64,000 nt of DNA from Scatosoma sp900555925 (GCA_959603585.1 CAUGYD010000003.1:62001-126000); one strand, 5' to 3'; shown: positions 1-8,456, counted from the stretch's first letter. Numbers and translations: made by a program. Notes: generated from the sequence alone by a model not told the origin.

Positions 1-156
1 ATAGAACTCGTCAAACGGGACGGTCTCACCGAGGTCGTCGGGGTATTCCTGTTCCCCGAGCGCATAATGGAAACAAATGTAATGAATATCTCTGGCTTCA
101 AAATGTGCCTTGGTCAAATCTGCCGTGGAGCAACAGCTCAATATGTAATTTCCCAT
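1..156 (-). CDS. DegV family protein, N-terminal part (gene runs off the left edge)
   Basis: The 52 readable codons start MGNYILSCCSTADLT and continue with the ARDIHYICFHY and EYPDDLG segments. These are typical of the N-terminus of DegV (EDD fold) proteins, which bind a single fatty acid in their cleft; relatives deliver fatty acids to a fatty-acid kinase for phospholipid synthesis. The STAD segment is part of the conserved ligand-binding region. The start is the ATG at 154-156, preceded on the minus strand by AGAGGTATTGTT. The rest of the gene, including the C-terminal domain, is outside the window. Cytoplasmic location is assumed from the lack of a signal peptide. Confidence 0.85.
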   Translation of the reverse strand, partial: MGNYILSCCSTADLTKAHFEARDIHYICFHYALGEQEYPDDLGETVPFDEFY

Positions 157-323
157 AACAATACCTCTTTTCGGCTTTGACGCCGACTGATTTTTTATTC
201 TTCTCTTTTTACGATCGAAAAATTTTTTCCGTTCCGCCCGAACGGGCAGCATGATAATATATCATTCGGATAACTATATATTTATTATATCACATTCGAC
301 CGAAAAAAGCAATACCTGTCCGC

Positions 324-351
324 AAAAAAGAGAGCCTGCGCTCTCTTTTTT
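324..351. terminator. Bidirectional-looking terminator hairpin
   Basis: A perfect 12-bp stem AAAAAAGAGAGC/GCTCTCTTTTTT closes a 4-base loop. It lies about 40 bases beyond the end of the lipoprotein gene at 389-832 and has a T run on either strand, so it probably ends that minus-strand transcript. About 170 bases separate it from the degV start; no gene is seen there. Confidence 0.7.
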
Positions 352-388
352 CTCTATCGACCTTCTTTTCCGCGATATGTTCGCTTCT

Positions 389-832
389 CTATCGTATGTC
401 GGGCGCGGCGATAAAATTCAAGGTATATTTTCTCCCTGACACGATCAAAGTTTCCGCTCTCGTTCCGTCGGCGTACTCTATTGCGCCTACGGTCAGAAAA
501 GTCGCCTCCCCCTCGCCGAAATCGGCCCGATACAATGAAGCTCCGATCGCTTCCTCTCCGTATTTTTCATAAGTTCCACTCCATTCCCTTTCTCCCGAAA
601 CGAATGTTATCGCCCCGTCCGCCGCCTCACAGACCATGTCGAGAACCTCTGCCTCCGGCCAATTCTGCGCCAGTTCTTCCGAACAATACAACACTTTTCC
701 GTCGCTCGTATTTTGAAGCGTAGAAAATTGCCATTCCTTATCCTCTATGGAATAGTTTTTCCCCGAACAGCCGACCATGCCCGCAAAGACGGCAGCCAGC
801 AAAGCGGCACAAAAAATCTTATTGCATTTCAT
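389..832 (-). CDS. Small lipoprotein of unknown function
   Basis: A 147-residue protein whose N-terminus (MKCNKIFCAALLAAVFAGMV then GCSG) is a lipoprotein signal peptide with the lipidated Cys at about residue 22. The mature part is a compact Glu/Gly-rich domain with no motif I recognise. The ATG at 830-832 is chosen over an in-frame start 11 codons upstream because it overlaps the stop of the upstream gene as ATGA. That arrangement, coupled translation with the zinc-ribbon membrane protein, suggests the two act together at the membrane. Function unknown. Confidence 0.75.
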   Translation of the reverse strand: MKCNKIFCAALLAAVFAGMVGCSGKNYSIEDKEWQFSTLQNTSDGKVLYCSEELAQNWPEAEVLDMVCEAADGAITFVSGEREWSGTYEKYGEEAIGASLYRADFGEGEATFLTVGAIEYADGTRAETLIVSGRKYTLNFIAAPDIR

Positions 833-1329
833 ACCCGCTTTTTTTCCTCGTTCATCGCGCCGCAATAGGGACAGACAGCATCTGTGCCCTTATAGGTAAA
901 TTTTGCGCCGCAATACTGACATTCCGCCGCGTGTAATTTTTCGGAGGGAGCCTGCGCTTCATTGAGCGCAAGCTCGTCGCCCTTGCGAACGAATCCGGAC
1001 AGATATCCCTTTTGGAAGCAAGTATCGAGCAAACTCCTTACCTCCTTTTCTGATTTTGAGAGCTGGGAAGCAATTTCCTGTACCGTGAGAAGATGTTCCT
1101 CCGTGACGGCATACACGAGCCGTTTGAGCCCAACCTTTCCTCCATAGGACACCCAAAACATGGGAGTTCCGTAAAATCCCAGCGCAGTGAATATAATTCC
1201 GATAATCATTACGGGCATGATTCCCTTCGACGCGCCGAGTACAATCATGGGAATCCCCGCGACAAACATTACGGAAAAGAGCATACTCAAAAAGAATAGC
1301 TTTTTTACCGCTCTTTCAATCATTTTCAT
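829..1329 (-). CDS. Two-TM membrane protein with C-terminal zinc ribbon
   Basis: 166 residues. Two hydrophobic segments at about residues 10-35 and 38-60 are followed by a soluble region with a winged-helix-like stretch (about 75-115, LLTVQEIASQLSKSEKEVRS). A CxxC...CxxC zinc ribbon (CQYCGAKF and CPYCGAMN) forms the C-terminus. Zinc ribbons on small membrane proteins are common in the neighbouring SPFH-type operon too, so a shared envelope or quality-control theme is possible but unproven. It is the first gene of a two-gene minus-strand operon with a clear promoter at 1365-1393. Confidence 0.75.
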   Translation of the reverse strand: MKMIERAVKKLFFLSMLFSVMFVAGIPMIVLGASKGIMPVMIIGIIFTALGFYGTPMFWVSYGGKVGLKRLVYAVTEEHLLTVQEIASQLSKSEKEVRSLLDTCFQKGYLSGFVRKGDELALNEAQAPSEKLHAAECQYCGAKFTYKGTDAVCPYCGAMNEEKKRV

Positions 1330-1364
1330 TTTCCGCCTCCGGTATTTGAGAATGTATACAAAAA

Positions 1365-1393
1365 AGTATACAGAAAAATCCTGAAAAAGTCAA
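1365..1393 (-). promoter_or_regulatory. Sigma-A promoter for the zinc-ribbon/lipoprotein operon
   Basis: On the minus strand TTGACT (1393-1388) is followed by a 17-base spacer and TATACT (1370-1365), upstream of the ATG at 1329. Confidence 0.75.
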
Positions 1394-1466
1394 GCGGAAA
1401 AAATAAGTGCGAAAAAAACGAATATTATAGAATTTTTCGGAAACAAAAGATGTTTATAAACAGCAT

Positions 1467-1495
1467 TTGACATTATTTACGAAAAGTAGTATACT
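1467..1495 (+). promoter_or_regulatory. Sigma-A promoter for the SPFH operon
   Basis: TTGACA (1467-1472), a 17-base spacer, then TATACT (1490-1495). The expected transcript start is near 1502, giving a short leader of about 48 bases before the SPFH start at 1550. Confidence 0.8.
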
Positions 1496-1549
1496 AATAG
1501 TATGAAGAAATCGACGCGGAATTTCTGCGCGTCGGGAGGGAGAAATATC

Positions 1550-2647
1550 ATGGCACTTCTTAAAGTAATCGAATGGGCGGATAATTCGTCCAATACGCTC
1601 GTATATAAAGTAGATACGAGGAAAAATGTAATCAAGCGCGGTTCCGCGCTGACTGTCCGCGAGGGACAGGTAGCAGTATTCTGCGACAAGGGACGTATGG
1701 CCGACGTCTTTCAGCCCGGCTATTATAAGCTGGATACGGACAGTTTGCCTATTCTCACTTCCCTGTTATCTTGGAAATACGGTTTCGAGACTCCCTTCAA
1801 ATCGGAAGTCTATTTCGTAAATACAAACCGTTTCACCAAACAGCGTTGGGGTACGGCAAATCCTATCATGCTCCGCGATCCCGATTTCGGAGCAGTGCGC
1901 GTCCGCGGTTACGGAACTTATTCTTTCCGCGTCAAGGACGCTTACGTATTTATGACTGAGCTTTCCGGTTCCCATTCCACCTATCGCACGGAGGATATTT
2001 CCGATCATATTCGCAGCATGCTGGTCATGGCGATTTCGGACGCGATGGGCGAAAGCGGAATTCCCGTAGTGGATATGGCCTCCAACCTCATGGAGTTGAG
2101 CGAAGAGGTACAAAAGACGCTCGAAAAACGTTTCGACGAGCTGGGACTGGAACTCTCCGACTTCAACTTTGAAAATGTATCTCTGCCCGCAGAGCTCGAA
2201 AAAGCCATGGACGAAAATGCGCGGCTCGGAATGATGCGCAAGAACGTAGACGTCTATACGCAGCTCGCGCAGGCCGAAGCGTTGAAAAACGCGGCCAAAA
2301 ATCCCGGCATGGCCGGCAGTACAATGGGTGCGGGACTGGGGCTCGGCATGGGCATGCAAATGATGAACGCGATGGGCAATATGGGAAAATCTGCCGCCGC
2401 GACGAAGGCATGTCCGAAATGCGGCACACAGGTACCCGCCGATTCAAAATTTTGTACGCGTTGCGGCGCGCGCATGGACGAAGCCGCCGGCGGAGGAATC
2501 TGCGCAAAATGCGGTGCGAAACTCACTCCCGGCGCGAAATTTTGTCCCGAATGCGGTACCCCCACGCAGTCGGTATGCCCGAAGTGCGGAGCAAAACTTT
2601 CGGGAAATGCAAAGTTTTGCCCCGAATGCGGACAAAAATTAAAATAA
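1550..2647 (+). CDS. SPFH domain protein with three C-terminal zinc ribbons (YdjI-like)
   Basis: A 365-residue protein starting MALLKVIEWADNSSNTLVYK. Residues about 1-240 form an SPFH/flotillin-like domain of the kind annotated as virion core protein or YdjI in Bacillus, where ydjI sits in an operon with a PspA homologue and a zinc-ribbon protein. A Gly/Met-rich linker (about 255-290) leads to three CxxCG zinc ribbons (CPKCGTQV, CAKCGAKL, CPKCGAKL, each with a paired CxxCG). No transmembrane segment is visible, so membrane association would be peripheral. The ATG at 1550 has a GGGAGGG box 9 bases upstream and fits the family N-terminus; an in-frame ATG 48 bases earlier has none. It probably acts as a scaffold in envelope-stress membranes (inference from family). 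Confidence 0.85.
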   Translation: MALLKVIEWADNSSNTLVYKVDTRKNVIKRGSALTVREGQVAVFCDKGRMADVFQPGYYKLDTDSLPILTSLLSWKYGFETPFKSEVYFVNTNRFTKQRWGTANPIMLRDPDFGAVRVRGYGTYSFRVKDAYVFMTELSGSHSTYRTEDISDHIRSMLVMAISDAMGESGIPVVDMASNLMELSEEVQKTLEKRFDELGLELSDFNFENVSLPAELEKAMDENARLGMMRKNVDVYTQLAQAEALKNAAKNPGMAGSTMGAGLGLGMGMQMMNAMGNMGKSAAATKACPKCGTQVPADSKFCTRCGARMDEAAGGGICAKCGAKLTPGAKFCPECGTPTQSVCPKCGAKLSGNAKFCPECGQKLK

Positions 2648-2714
2648 TTGCACACCAGACAGTATCGCGAGAGAAAAATTACGAAAAATGTAAAGAAACA
2701 TCGAGGTGATTTTT

Positions 2715-3812
2715 ATGGAAATAGAATCGACAAAAGACGCTTTTTTCGATTCCGAACGGGAACGGACAGCGGTCAGCGGCGAAAAATGTCCGGGCTGCGG
2801 GGATAACCTCGAATTCGATCCCGAAACCGGAAAGCTCAAATGTCCCAGCTGCGGGACGGAAAAGGAAATTCTTACGCGGGCGGGAGAAGAAATTGCTTTT
2901 TCCTCCCTCGTAGGGCAAAACGGCAACTGGCAGAACGAAACGCACATCTATCACTGTTCCAACTGCAACGCCGAGGAAGTTTTAGACAGGCGGGAAATTG
3001 CCCATATCTGCCCTTTCTGCGGTTCGCCTTCGGTCGTCGAACGGGAGGAGATAGATACACTCCGTCCGAACGCGCTTCTTCCCTTCAAAATCGATAAGGA
3101 CGACGCAACGAAAATCGTTTCGGTATGGGCAAAGAAAAAATGGTTCGCCCCTAAGGACTTCAAGACTTATTTTCGCCCCGAAACGATCAACGGCGTATAT
3201 TTACCCGCTTTCACGTTCGACGCGGATACATATTCCTCTTATTCGGGAAGATTGGGCGAATATTATTACGTGACCGTCAGACGAAACGGAAAGAGCGTAC
3301 GCGAACAGCGTACGAGATATTTTTCCGTCTCCGGAAACTATCGGGAGTTTTTCGACGATATCGCGGTGAATGCTACGGACGCCGTCCCCCCGCGAGTCAT
3401 GAGCAAACTCATGCACTATGACTATCACGGTTGCGTCGCCTATCAGGAGGATTTTCTGTATGGTTTTTCCGCCCTTCTTTATTCGAGAAACGGAGAAATT
3501 TGCTGGACGGACGCACAGAGAATCGCGGAAAACAATGTCAGGAGCGGAATCCTGTCACAATATTCGCACGATACCGTACAGTATCTGGACGTCAGGACTT
3601 CCTATGCCAACGTCACCTATAAATATATGCTGCTGCCGATGTATATCGGAAATTACAGCTATAAAAACAAACCCTATTCCTTTTATATAAACGGCAGAAG
3701 CGGAAAAATGACGGGAAAATCCCCCGTCTCCCCGTTCAGGGTATCCTTGGCCGTAGCGATCGGAGCGGTTCTCATAGCCGCAGTGGGCTTACTCGTGCAT
3801 TTTCTCGGCTGA
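2715..3812 (+). CDS. Zinc-ribbon membrane protein, YdjG-like
   Basis: 365 residues. The N-terminus carries a TFIIB-type zinc ribbon (CPGCGDNLEF...CPSCG) and a second CxxC pair (CSNCNAEEV...CPFCGSPS). A long beta-rich middle domain (about 110-330, with a Tyr-rich GEYYYVTV segment) follows. A single C-terminal transmembrane helix (about 342-363, VSLAVAIGAVLIAAVGLLVH) would leave the ribbons in the cytoplasm. This resembles the YdjG partner of the SPFH protein in Bacillus. The ATG at 2715 sits behind GAGGTGA; a GTG nine bases upstream overlaps that ribosome binding site and is rejected. It follows the SPFH gene by 67 bases in the same operon. Confidence 0.8.
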   Translation: MEIESTKDAFFDSERERTAVSGEKCPGCGDNLEFDPETGKLKCPSCGTEKEILTRAGEEIAFSSLVGQNGNWQNETHIYHCSNCNAEEVLDRREIAHICPFCGSPSVVEREEIDTLRPNALLPFKIDKDDATKIVSVWAKKKWFAPKDFKTYFRPETINGVYLPAFTFDADTYSSYSGRLGEYYYVTVRRNGKSVREQRTRYFSVSGNYREFFDDIAVNATDAVPPRVMSKLMHYDYHGCVAYQEDFLYGFSALLYSRNGEICWTDAQRIAENNVRSGILSQYSHDTVQYLDVRTSYANVTYKYMLLPMYIGNYSYKNKPYSFYINGRSGKMTGKSPVSPFRVSLAVAIGAVLIAAVGLLVHFLG

Positions 3813-3834
3813 AAAGCCATAAGGAGGGAATTTT

Positions 3835-4314
3835 ATGGGAATTACAGCACTCGTTTTTTCAAAGATACCTGCCCTGCTCGCTATGAGCGGCAAGGATATT
3901 GCGCTCCTTGTCGTCTGCGGGCTGGCCATCATTTTTTTGATTGCGCTCGTCGCGGTGTCCTTTCGCCTGAATATCATCAGAAAACGCGCGGAAGCGGAGG
4001 AAAAACACGCGGACAAAGTTAAAATCGTAAAGGGCGTGAGATACAGCGAAGACGACGCAATCGCGGACGGCGAGGGCATGAACGTCACTCACGCGCCGGG
4101 AGATTTCATACTCGTCCGCGGCGAGACTTACCGTGCGGAAAAGGGCGGAAAACTCCTTCCTGGAGTCTATACGGCGCTCTCGGCGAGCGGATCGGAAGAA
4201 AATTTCAAGCTCCGTATCGGAGGATTTGTCAAAAACTTCGCGCACGGGGACAGCGTGGTGCTGGCGGAAGGCGAGGAAATTACCGCCGTATCCGCTCCGG
4301 TAATTTTAAGATAG
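3835..4314 (+). CDS. Single-TM protein with soluble beta-rich domain, SPFH operon
   Basis: 159 residues, start ATG 3835 behind AAGGAGGG. One transmembrane helix (about residues 20-45, IALLVVCGLAIIFLIALVAV) is followed by a charged linker (KRAEAEEKHADK) and a soluble domain of about 100 residues. That domain contains GDFILVRGETY and LPGVYTALSASG segments that look beta-rich. I do not recognise a family. Position 22 bases after the YdjG-like gene makes it a likely membrane-anchored partner of the SPFH/zinc-ribbon proteins. Confidence 0.75.
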   Translation: MGITALVFSKIPALLAMSGKDIALLVVCGLAIIFLIALVAVSFRLNIIRKRAEAEEKHADKVKIVKGVRYSEDDAIADGEGMNVTHAPGDFILVRGETYRAEKGGKLLPGVYTALSASGSEENFKLRIGGFVKNFAHGDSVVLAEGEEITAVSAPVILR

Positions 4315-4417
4315 ACTGTAACTTTACGGTATATCCTTCTGAGATAAATAATATCAAGCTAAGGCGGGTTTACTTTATCCGTTTTCATAATCGGTTTATC
4401 ACCCGAAAGGAGAAAAT

Positions 4418-4867
4418 ATGAGCAAACATTTCTTTACAAAACTTCTCATCGCGCTGGCATGGCTGGCAGCGGCAGTGCTTTGGCTCCTGTCCGTAATTAA
4501 GCCGGATACGTTCGGATTTTTCAATATTAATTGGGCTATCGTCGTCATCTGCGGAACGGCGGGAATTGCCTTTCTTTTCCGCGGTCTAGGCGCAAGAAAG
4601 ACAGGTATCCTTAAAAAATCTGATATTTCTTTAGGCGCACTGCTCCTTATCATCGCCGCAGTCAGCGTCATTTTTGCCCTTTCCCTTCCCAAGAGCTATA
4701 TTTGGCCGATTATTGCGGTAATTATCGCGCTGGCCGCGGTGATTTCCGTAGTTGCCGTAGGCGGTAAGAAATGGGACGAGGGCGATAATCACCGCGCCGG
4801 ATACAAAGATTATCGCACCCGCAAAAAGGAAGAAGAAGCGCAAAAGGAACGCGAAAACAAAGATTGA
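4418..4867 (+). CDS. Four-TM membrane protein of unknown function
   Basis: 149 residues with four hydrophobic segments at about 8-27, 38-56, 68-88 and 92-112, then a highly charged tail (YKDYRTRKKEEEAQKER). The ATG at 4418 has AAAGGAG upstream. The gene is 103 bases after the preceding one and ends just before a strong terminator, so it is the last gene of the SPFH operon or a separate unit. No family recognised. Confidence 0.7.
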   Translation: MSKHFFTKLLIALAWLAAAVLWLLSVIKPDTFGFFNINWAIVVICGTAGIAFLFRGLGARKTGILKKSDISLGALLLIIAAVSVIFALSLPKSYIWPIIAVIIALAAVISVVAVGGKKWDEGDNHRAGYKDYRTRKKEEEAQKERENKD

Positions 4868-4890
4868 TGAACATTATACATTATGTTTTC

Positions 4891-4927
4891 GAGCCCGCCC
4901 GAATTTTTTATCGGGCGGGCTCATTTT
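4891..4927 (+). terminator. Rho-independent terminator of the SPFH operon
   Basis: A 12-bp stem GAGCCCGCCCGA/TCGGGCGGGCTC with an AT-rich loop, followed by ATTTTAT, 24 bases after the last stop codon. Confidence 0.85.
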
Positions 4928-4929
4928 AT

Positions 4930-4961
4930 AAAAAATCGGCCGTCGGCAATTTCCGACGGCC
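4930..4961 (-). terminator. Minus-strand terminator facing the SPFH operon
   Basis: A 9-bp stem GGCCGTCGG/CCGACGGCC whose minus-strand side is followed by GATTTTTT. It implies a minus-strand transcript arriving from 5.0-5.3 kb, the only support for transcription of the weak reading frames there. Confidence 0.7.
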
Positions 4962-5049
4962 TTAAACGTTTCCGAGCCCATCGGGCGCGGACTCATGCCT
5001 TTTGGGCATTAGCATATTCCTAACATACCTTACTTTGTTTCGCAGAGCG

Positions 5050-5271
5050 TCATAAACCGCTTCGCGGAGGATATGCTTCAACTTGCAGGGGATTTTCTTT
5101 TCGAGCCCCGTCAAGAACAACGGGCTCCGTTCTGATAGAGGCAATCCCTGTCGTTTCAAGGAATAAATCGTTCCCGAAATATTCTATCGTATATCGTTTA
5201 ATATACGCCAAATCGGCGGCAGCTATAACGGACTCATACTCATAATATAAATTTTCAAGGTATTTATCCAT
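5050..5271 (-). CDS. Short hypothetical or frame-broken ORF
   Basis: A 73-codon ORF (MDKYLENLYYEYESVIAAAD at its start) with a plausible amphipathic N-terminus but no clear ribosome binding site. A second reading frame (4962-5159) continues with KLKHILREAVYDALRN and ends close to the terminator at 4930-4961. The two could be halves of one gene broken by a frameshift near 5,085-5,100, or chance ORFs. No family recognised. Confidence 0.25.
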   Translation of the reverse strand: MDKYLENLYYEYESVIAAADLAYIKRYTIEYFGNDLFLETTGIASIRTEPVVLDGARKENPLQVEAYPPRSGL

Positions 5272-5784
5272 CGCTTTTCTCGTCCCAGCGGCATTCCCCT
5301 ACTTTTGGACCGGAGCAGACCATAAAAATAAAAAAGTCAAGCATCGAATAACGAATTTTCCAGGTCCCTAAATTTTACATGTGTAAAGAATTTTCCGAGA
5401 GCTCCCGCACCTATTTACAGTGCGTAAAAACAGGCCGTAAAATGTTCCTTATCCGCCCAGAGTCGATTCCATTACCGTATCGCGTTGATAACTCCCGAGA
5501 AACAGGTGACGAAGTCCCTCTTTCACTTCCGCTCATCGAATCGCTTTTGGTGCCGTCCTCCTTCTCGTTCGGTTCGTTTCCTCCACAAGCAACCGAGGTA
5601 AGCGGTATAGCAACTTCATTCCGGCACACAAAATAGTTACTATCCTTTTTTTGTAAGCCATACCTTACAGCGCGTTACATACTATCATCCACAAAAGGCA
5701 AGTATTTGATGTAAGTTTAATTGACTTATAAAAACATCTACCTTTTTATAAATTTTAATAATTTTTCATTTTCCGCTAAAAAAG
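5272..5784. other. Gene-free stretch
   Basis: About 500 bases with only short random ORFs on either strand and no ribosome binding sites or convincing promoters. I see nothing in it apart from increasing AT content towards the terminator of the next gene. Confidence 0.5.
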
Positions 5785-5820
5785 TAAAAAATGGCTTCTT
5801 CCAAGTATTTTTGGAAGAAG
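5785..5820 (-). terminator. Terminator of the alpha/beta hydrolase gene
   Basis: A 10-bp stem CTTCTTCCAA/TTGGAAGAAG. On the minus strand it is followed by CCATTTTTTACTTTTTT, 20 bases after the stop codon at 5840. Confidence 0.8.
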
Positions 5821-5839
5821 CTCATATAGAGCTTTTATT

Positions 5840-6595
5840 TCAAGAATTATGTTCGAGCCACTTCAAGGTTTCCTTGACAAAGGGATATTGTCCGTCGGAA
5901 TCCTTTACGGAGGAACCATGACAATGTCCGCCGGGCAATTCGATGAGTCGAATATCCGCATTTTGATTAAAAGTGGAGACTGCGCGGGCAAAAAGCCGAT
6001 TTTGTTCGGGACGACAAGGCATATCCTCGCGGTAGAACATTAAAAGCATGCGGGTAAAACGCGTATTTTCATCGACATAATAGAGCGGGGCATATTCGTC
6101 AATCCTCTGTAAAAGAGGATTCTCACCTCGTTCCCTTTTAATAACGTTGAAGTGGGAAGTGGTTTGAGCACTGTCGATAATCCAACCGGAAATATCCAAA
6201 GGCGAGAGATTCAGAGCATTCAGATAACGAGGATTGAGGCAAAGCATCAAGGCAATCCAAGCGCCGGCAGACTGTCCCGCGACAAAGATTTGCCCGTTTC
6301 CCGAAAAATGTGAGAGGTTTTTCTTTATGTATGCTATTGCCTTAGCGCAGTCATTGATATAATCCGGAAAAGTGGCTCCGTCGCCGTACAAACGATAATT
6401 TACCGATATAAAACCATATCCACTGTCCGCAAAGCTCTCCCCGATTTCCCGAAAATTTTCATCGTCCTTGTCTCCGGCTTCTAGTCCACCACCATGAAAA
6501 TAGATGATAATGGGAAGCTCTTTTCCGTCAGGCAGGTATGCGTCGAGTTTATTTTTTTCGCCACAATCGTAAGCGACATCAAAAAACTTTTTCAT
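5840..6595 (-). CDS. Alpha/beta hydrolase (esterase/lipase, hormone-sensitive-lipase-like)
   Basis: 251 residues with a full alpha/beta-hydrolase signature. The oxyanion-hole motif HGGG (about residue 35) is followed by the nucleophile elbow GQSAGA (about 107) and a C-terminal catalytic His in PGGHCHG (about 223). This is a serine carboxylesterase fold, acting on small ester substrates; the natural substrate cannot be read. No signal peptide, so cytoplasmic. The ATG at 6595 (GGAG 7 bases upstream) is preferred to a TTG four codons earlier that overlaps that site. It is a single-gene unit with its own promoter (6693-6721) and terminator. Confidence 0.85.
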   Translation of the reverse strand: MKKFFDVAYDCGEKNKLDAYLPDGKELPIIIYFHGGGLEAGDKDDENFREIGESFADSGYGFISVNYRLYGDGATFPDYINDCAKAIAYIKKNLSHFSGNGQIFVAGQSAGAWIALMLCLNPRYLNALNLSPLDISGWIIDSAQTTSHFNVIKRERGENPLLQRIDEYAPLYYVDENTRFTRMLLMFYREDMPCRPEQNRLFARAVSTFNQNADIRLIELPGGHCHGSSVKDSDGQYPFVKETLKWLEHNS

Positions 6596-6692
6596 ACTTT
6601 TCTCCAAAAAGTAGCGCCTCGTTAACTTTCAAGACGAAAAAATTTATCTATACAAAGACTTCGGAAAATTAATAGGCGTATCATTAAACATA

Positions 6693-6721
6693 AATATAGC
6701 ATATTTTTATCTTTTTGTCAA
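6693..6721 (-). promoter_or_regulatory. Sigma-A promoter for the alpha/beta hydrolase
   Basis: Minus-strand TTGACA (6721-6716), a 17-base spacer and TATATT (6698-6693), giving a leader of about 90 bases. The rest of 6596-7063 is AT-rich and gene-free apart from the long hairpin at 6985-7029. Confidence 0.75.
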
Positions 6722-6984
6722 TCCCGCCAATACTCTTTTTGACATTTGTTTTTCCTTTTCGCCAATTTATCTTCTCTTTTTTCAAAAATTTCTATAACTC
6801 ATTATACTCTATTTTTTTCGTCGTTTACTGTCATATTTTTATACTCTTTCATTGATTTACGACTAAAAAATTAAAATCTTTCTCTCAATACAATTTTTTA
6901 TAAGCGTTCCTATTTCCCTTTTTGATAAAATCACTTTCTATCAAAATTTTAAGACCTGTTTAAAATATAACAATATTTCCTCAC

Positions 6985-7029
6985 GAGACAAATCCCGCCA
7001 AACTTAAAAAGTTTGGCGGGATTTGTCTC
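6985..7029. repeat. Long perfect inverted repeat (20-bp stem)
   Basis: GAGACAAATCCCGCCAAACT is followed by a short A/T loop and its exact complement. It lies 35 bases beyond the stop of the HAD-HD gene, so it may end that minus-strand transcript. However, the minus-strand sequence after it (GTGAGGAAATATTG) has no T run, so it is not a standard intrinsic terminator. Confidence 0.7.
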
Positions 7030-7063
7030 ATAAAATTTTCAAAAAAATCATCGAAAAATAAAA

Positions 7064-8191
7064 TCAGGAACAAATACTATAAATATTTTTACCTGCTTTT
7101 TCTTCAAAATATTTTTTCAGCCATAGATTTTTATCCCACTGTTCCTGCGGATAAGCTCCATATCGCTCTTTGACATCGGCCATTCTCTCTTCGATATCCA
7201 ACACCCTTTCACTTCCGCCCAAAGCATCGCAAAGTTGAATGAGTCTATCATAATCATCATATTTGCAAGCAGACAAAGCGACCTGTAATTCCTTCTGTTC
7301 TTTTTCTTCTATATCGAATTTACCGAGATAAATTTTCATATTTTTTGTAGGAAAAGAATGCGTGAGACATATTTGTGCAACCTTTGTATATCCTAATCGG
7401 TTCATATAGGCATATCCGTCATAGATATGACCTAAATGCTTTATTCCAAATTTTCTGCCTATGTCGTGTAAAAGACCGAAAACATACGCTTTTTCCGTAT
7501 TCATACCGCAGGCCGCGGCAATTTTTTCGGCACAAAAGGCTACTGTTTTGCTATGTCTATACCAAGCTCCCGAATTGGACTGTTCTGCTTCATCGAGCAG
7601 TTTTAGTGCTTCACTCTTATTCGGATAGCCATTAACCAACCCTTGTATACGTTCATATATCGACGACCAGGAAGATACTCGTTCAAAAGGCGTCACGGCA
7701 TCTCTATTTCCTCGACTTGTAAATAGCATGACGCGGATGCCGCTCTTAAATACAGCTTCGAGATTATGAATAGAGTCATCTATAAACAAATCGATTTTTC
7801 TTTCTTGACAGGCCTGTGCCTTGTCCATGACGCAAACGATTTCGTCATACAAAAGATGATTTTTGTCCAATTCCTCTTTGGTTGTCTTATAAGGGTCTGT
7901 ATACATATCTTTGGTACGGGCCGTAATAATAACGATTTTATGTCCTTCTTCATGCAATTTATTGACATAATATCTCGCATCTTTCTTAAACGGAGTATCA
8001 GGGACAACTTTATCGTAATACTTTTTGCAAAACTGCAATTCTTCCTTTTTCCATTCGTCAGGAAATGTATTGTAAGATATGTTATCCTTTTGCAGCTCCT
8101 CTTTACTGATATGAAAATATTCTGCTACAAAAGGAATAAAATAAGAAAAAGACTCCGTTAATGTATCGTCTATATCGATTGCAATATTCAT
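7064..8191 (-). CDS. HAD phosphatase-HD hydrolase fusion
   Basis: 375 residues with two hydrolase domains. Residues about 1-185 are a HAD-superfamily 5'-nucleotidase-like domain: DIDDTLTES (motif I, the nucleophile and acid Asp pair), IITART (motif II) and FIDDSIHN (motif IV). Residues about 190-375 are an HD phosphohydrolase domain: RHSKTVAFCAEKI supplies the first His and LLHDIGRKFG the HD pair. Both classes remove phosphate from nucleotides or nucleosides, so the fusion could process a nucleotide in two steps, though the substrate is unknown. The ATG at 8191 (GGAGG upstream) starts the HAD domain directly; a longer ORF form begins 20 codons earlier without support. Monocistronic. Confidence 0.85.
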   Translation of the reverse strand: MNIAIDIDDTLTESFSYFIPFVAEYFHISKEELQKDNISYNTFPDEWKKEELQFCKKYYDKVVPDTPFKKDARYYVNKLHEEGHKIVIITARTKDMYTDPYKTTKEELDKNHLLYDEIVCVMDKAQACQERKIDLFIDDSIHNLEAVFKSGIRVMLFTSRGNRDAVTPFERVSSWSSIYERIQGLVNGYPNKSEALKLLDEAEQSNSGAWYRHSKTVAFCAEKIAAACGMNTEKAYVFGLLHDIGRKFGIKHLGHIYDGYAYMNRLGYTKVAQICLTHSFPTKNMKIYLGKFDIEEKEQKELQVALSACKYDDYDRLIQLCDALGGSERVLDIEERMADVKERYGAYPQEQWDKNLWLKKYFEEKAGKNIYSICS

Positions 8192-8212
8192 AAATCCTCC
8201 ATTATCAAAGAT

Positions 8213-8241
8213 ATTATAACACCTTAAAAAATGATTGTCAA
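8213..8241 (-). promoter_or_regulatory. Consensus sigma-A promoter for the HAD-HD gene
   Basis: Minus-strand TTGACA (8241-8236), a 17-base spacer, then TATAAT (8218-8213), placing transcript start about 15 bases before the start codon. Confidence 0.8.
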
Positions 8242-8456
8242 TAAAGAACATCTTGCAATAACATCGTCTTCCATCCCCTATATACTTGCGATAATTGGAT
8301 ACGCACAGATGATTTATAAACAGTATCTACGCCGTAATGACAGAAAAGTATATTCATCACGTTATTTCCCTAATAATATGCGAGCATTTGTTATTCCTTT
8401 AACTAAGGATAATTTGTTATTCCTTTTAATTACATTTTTACTTTTTACAAAAAATT

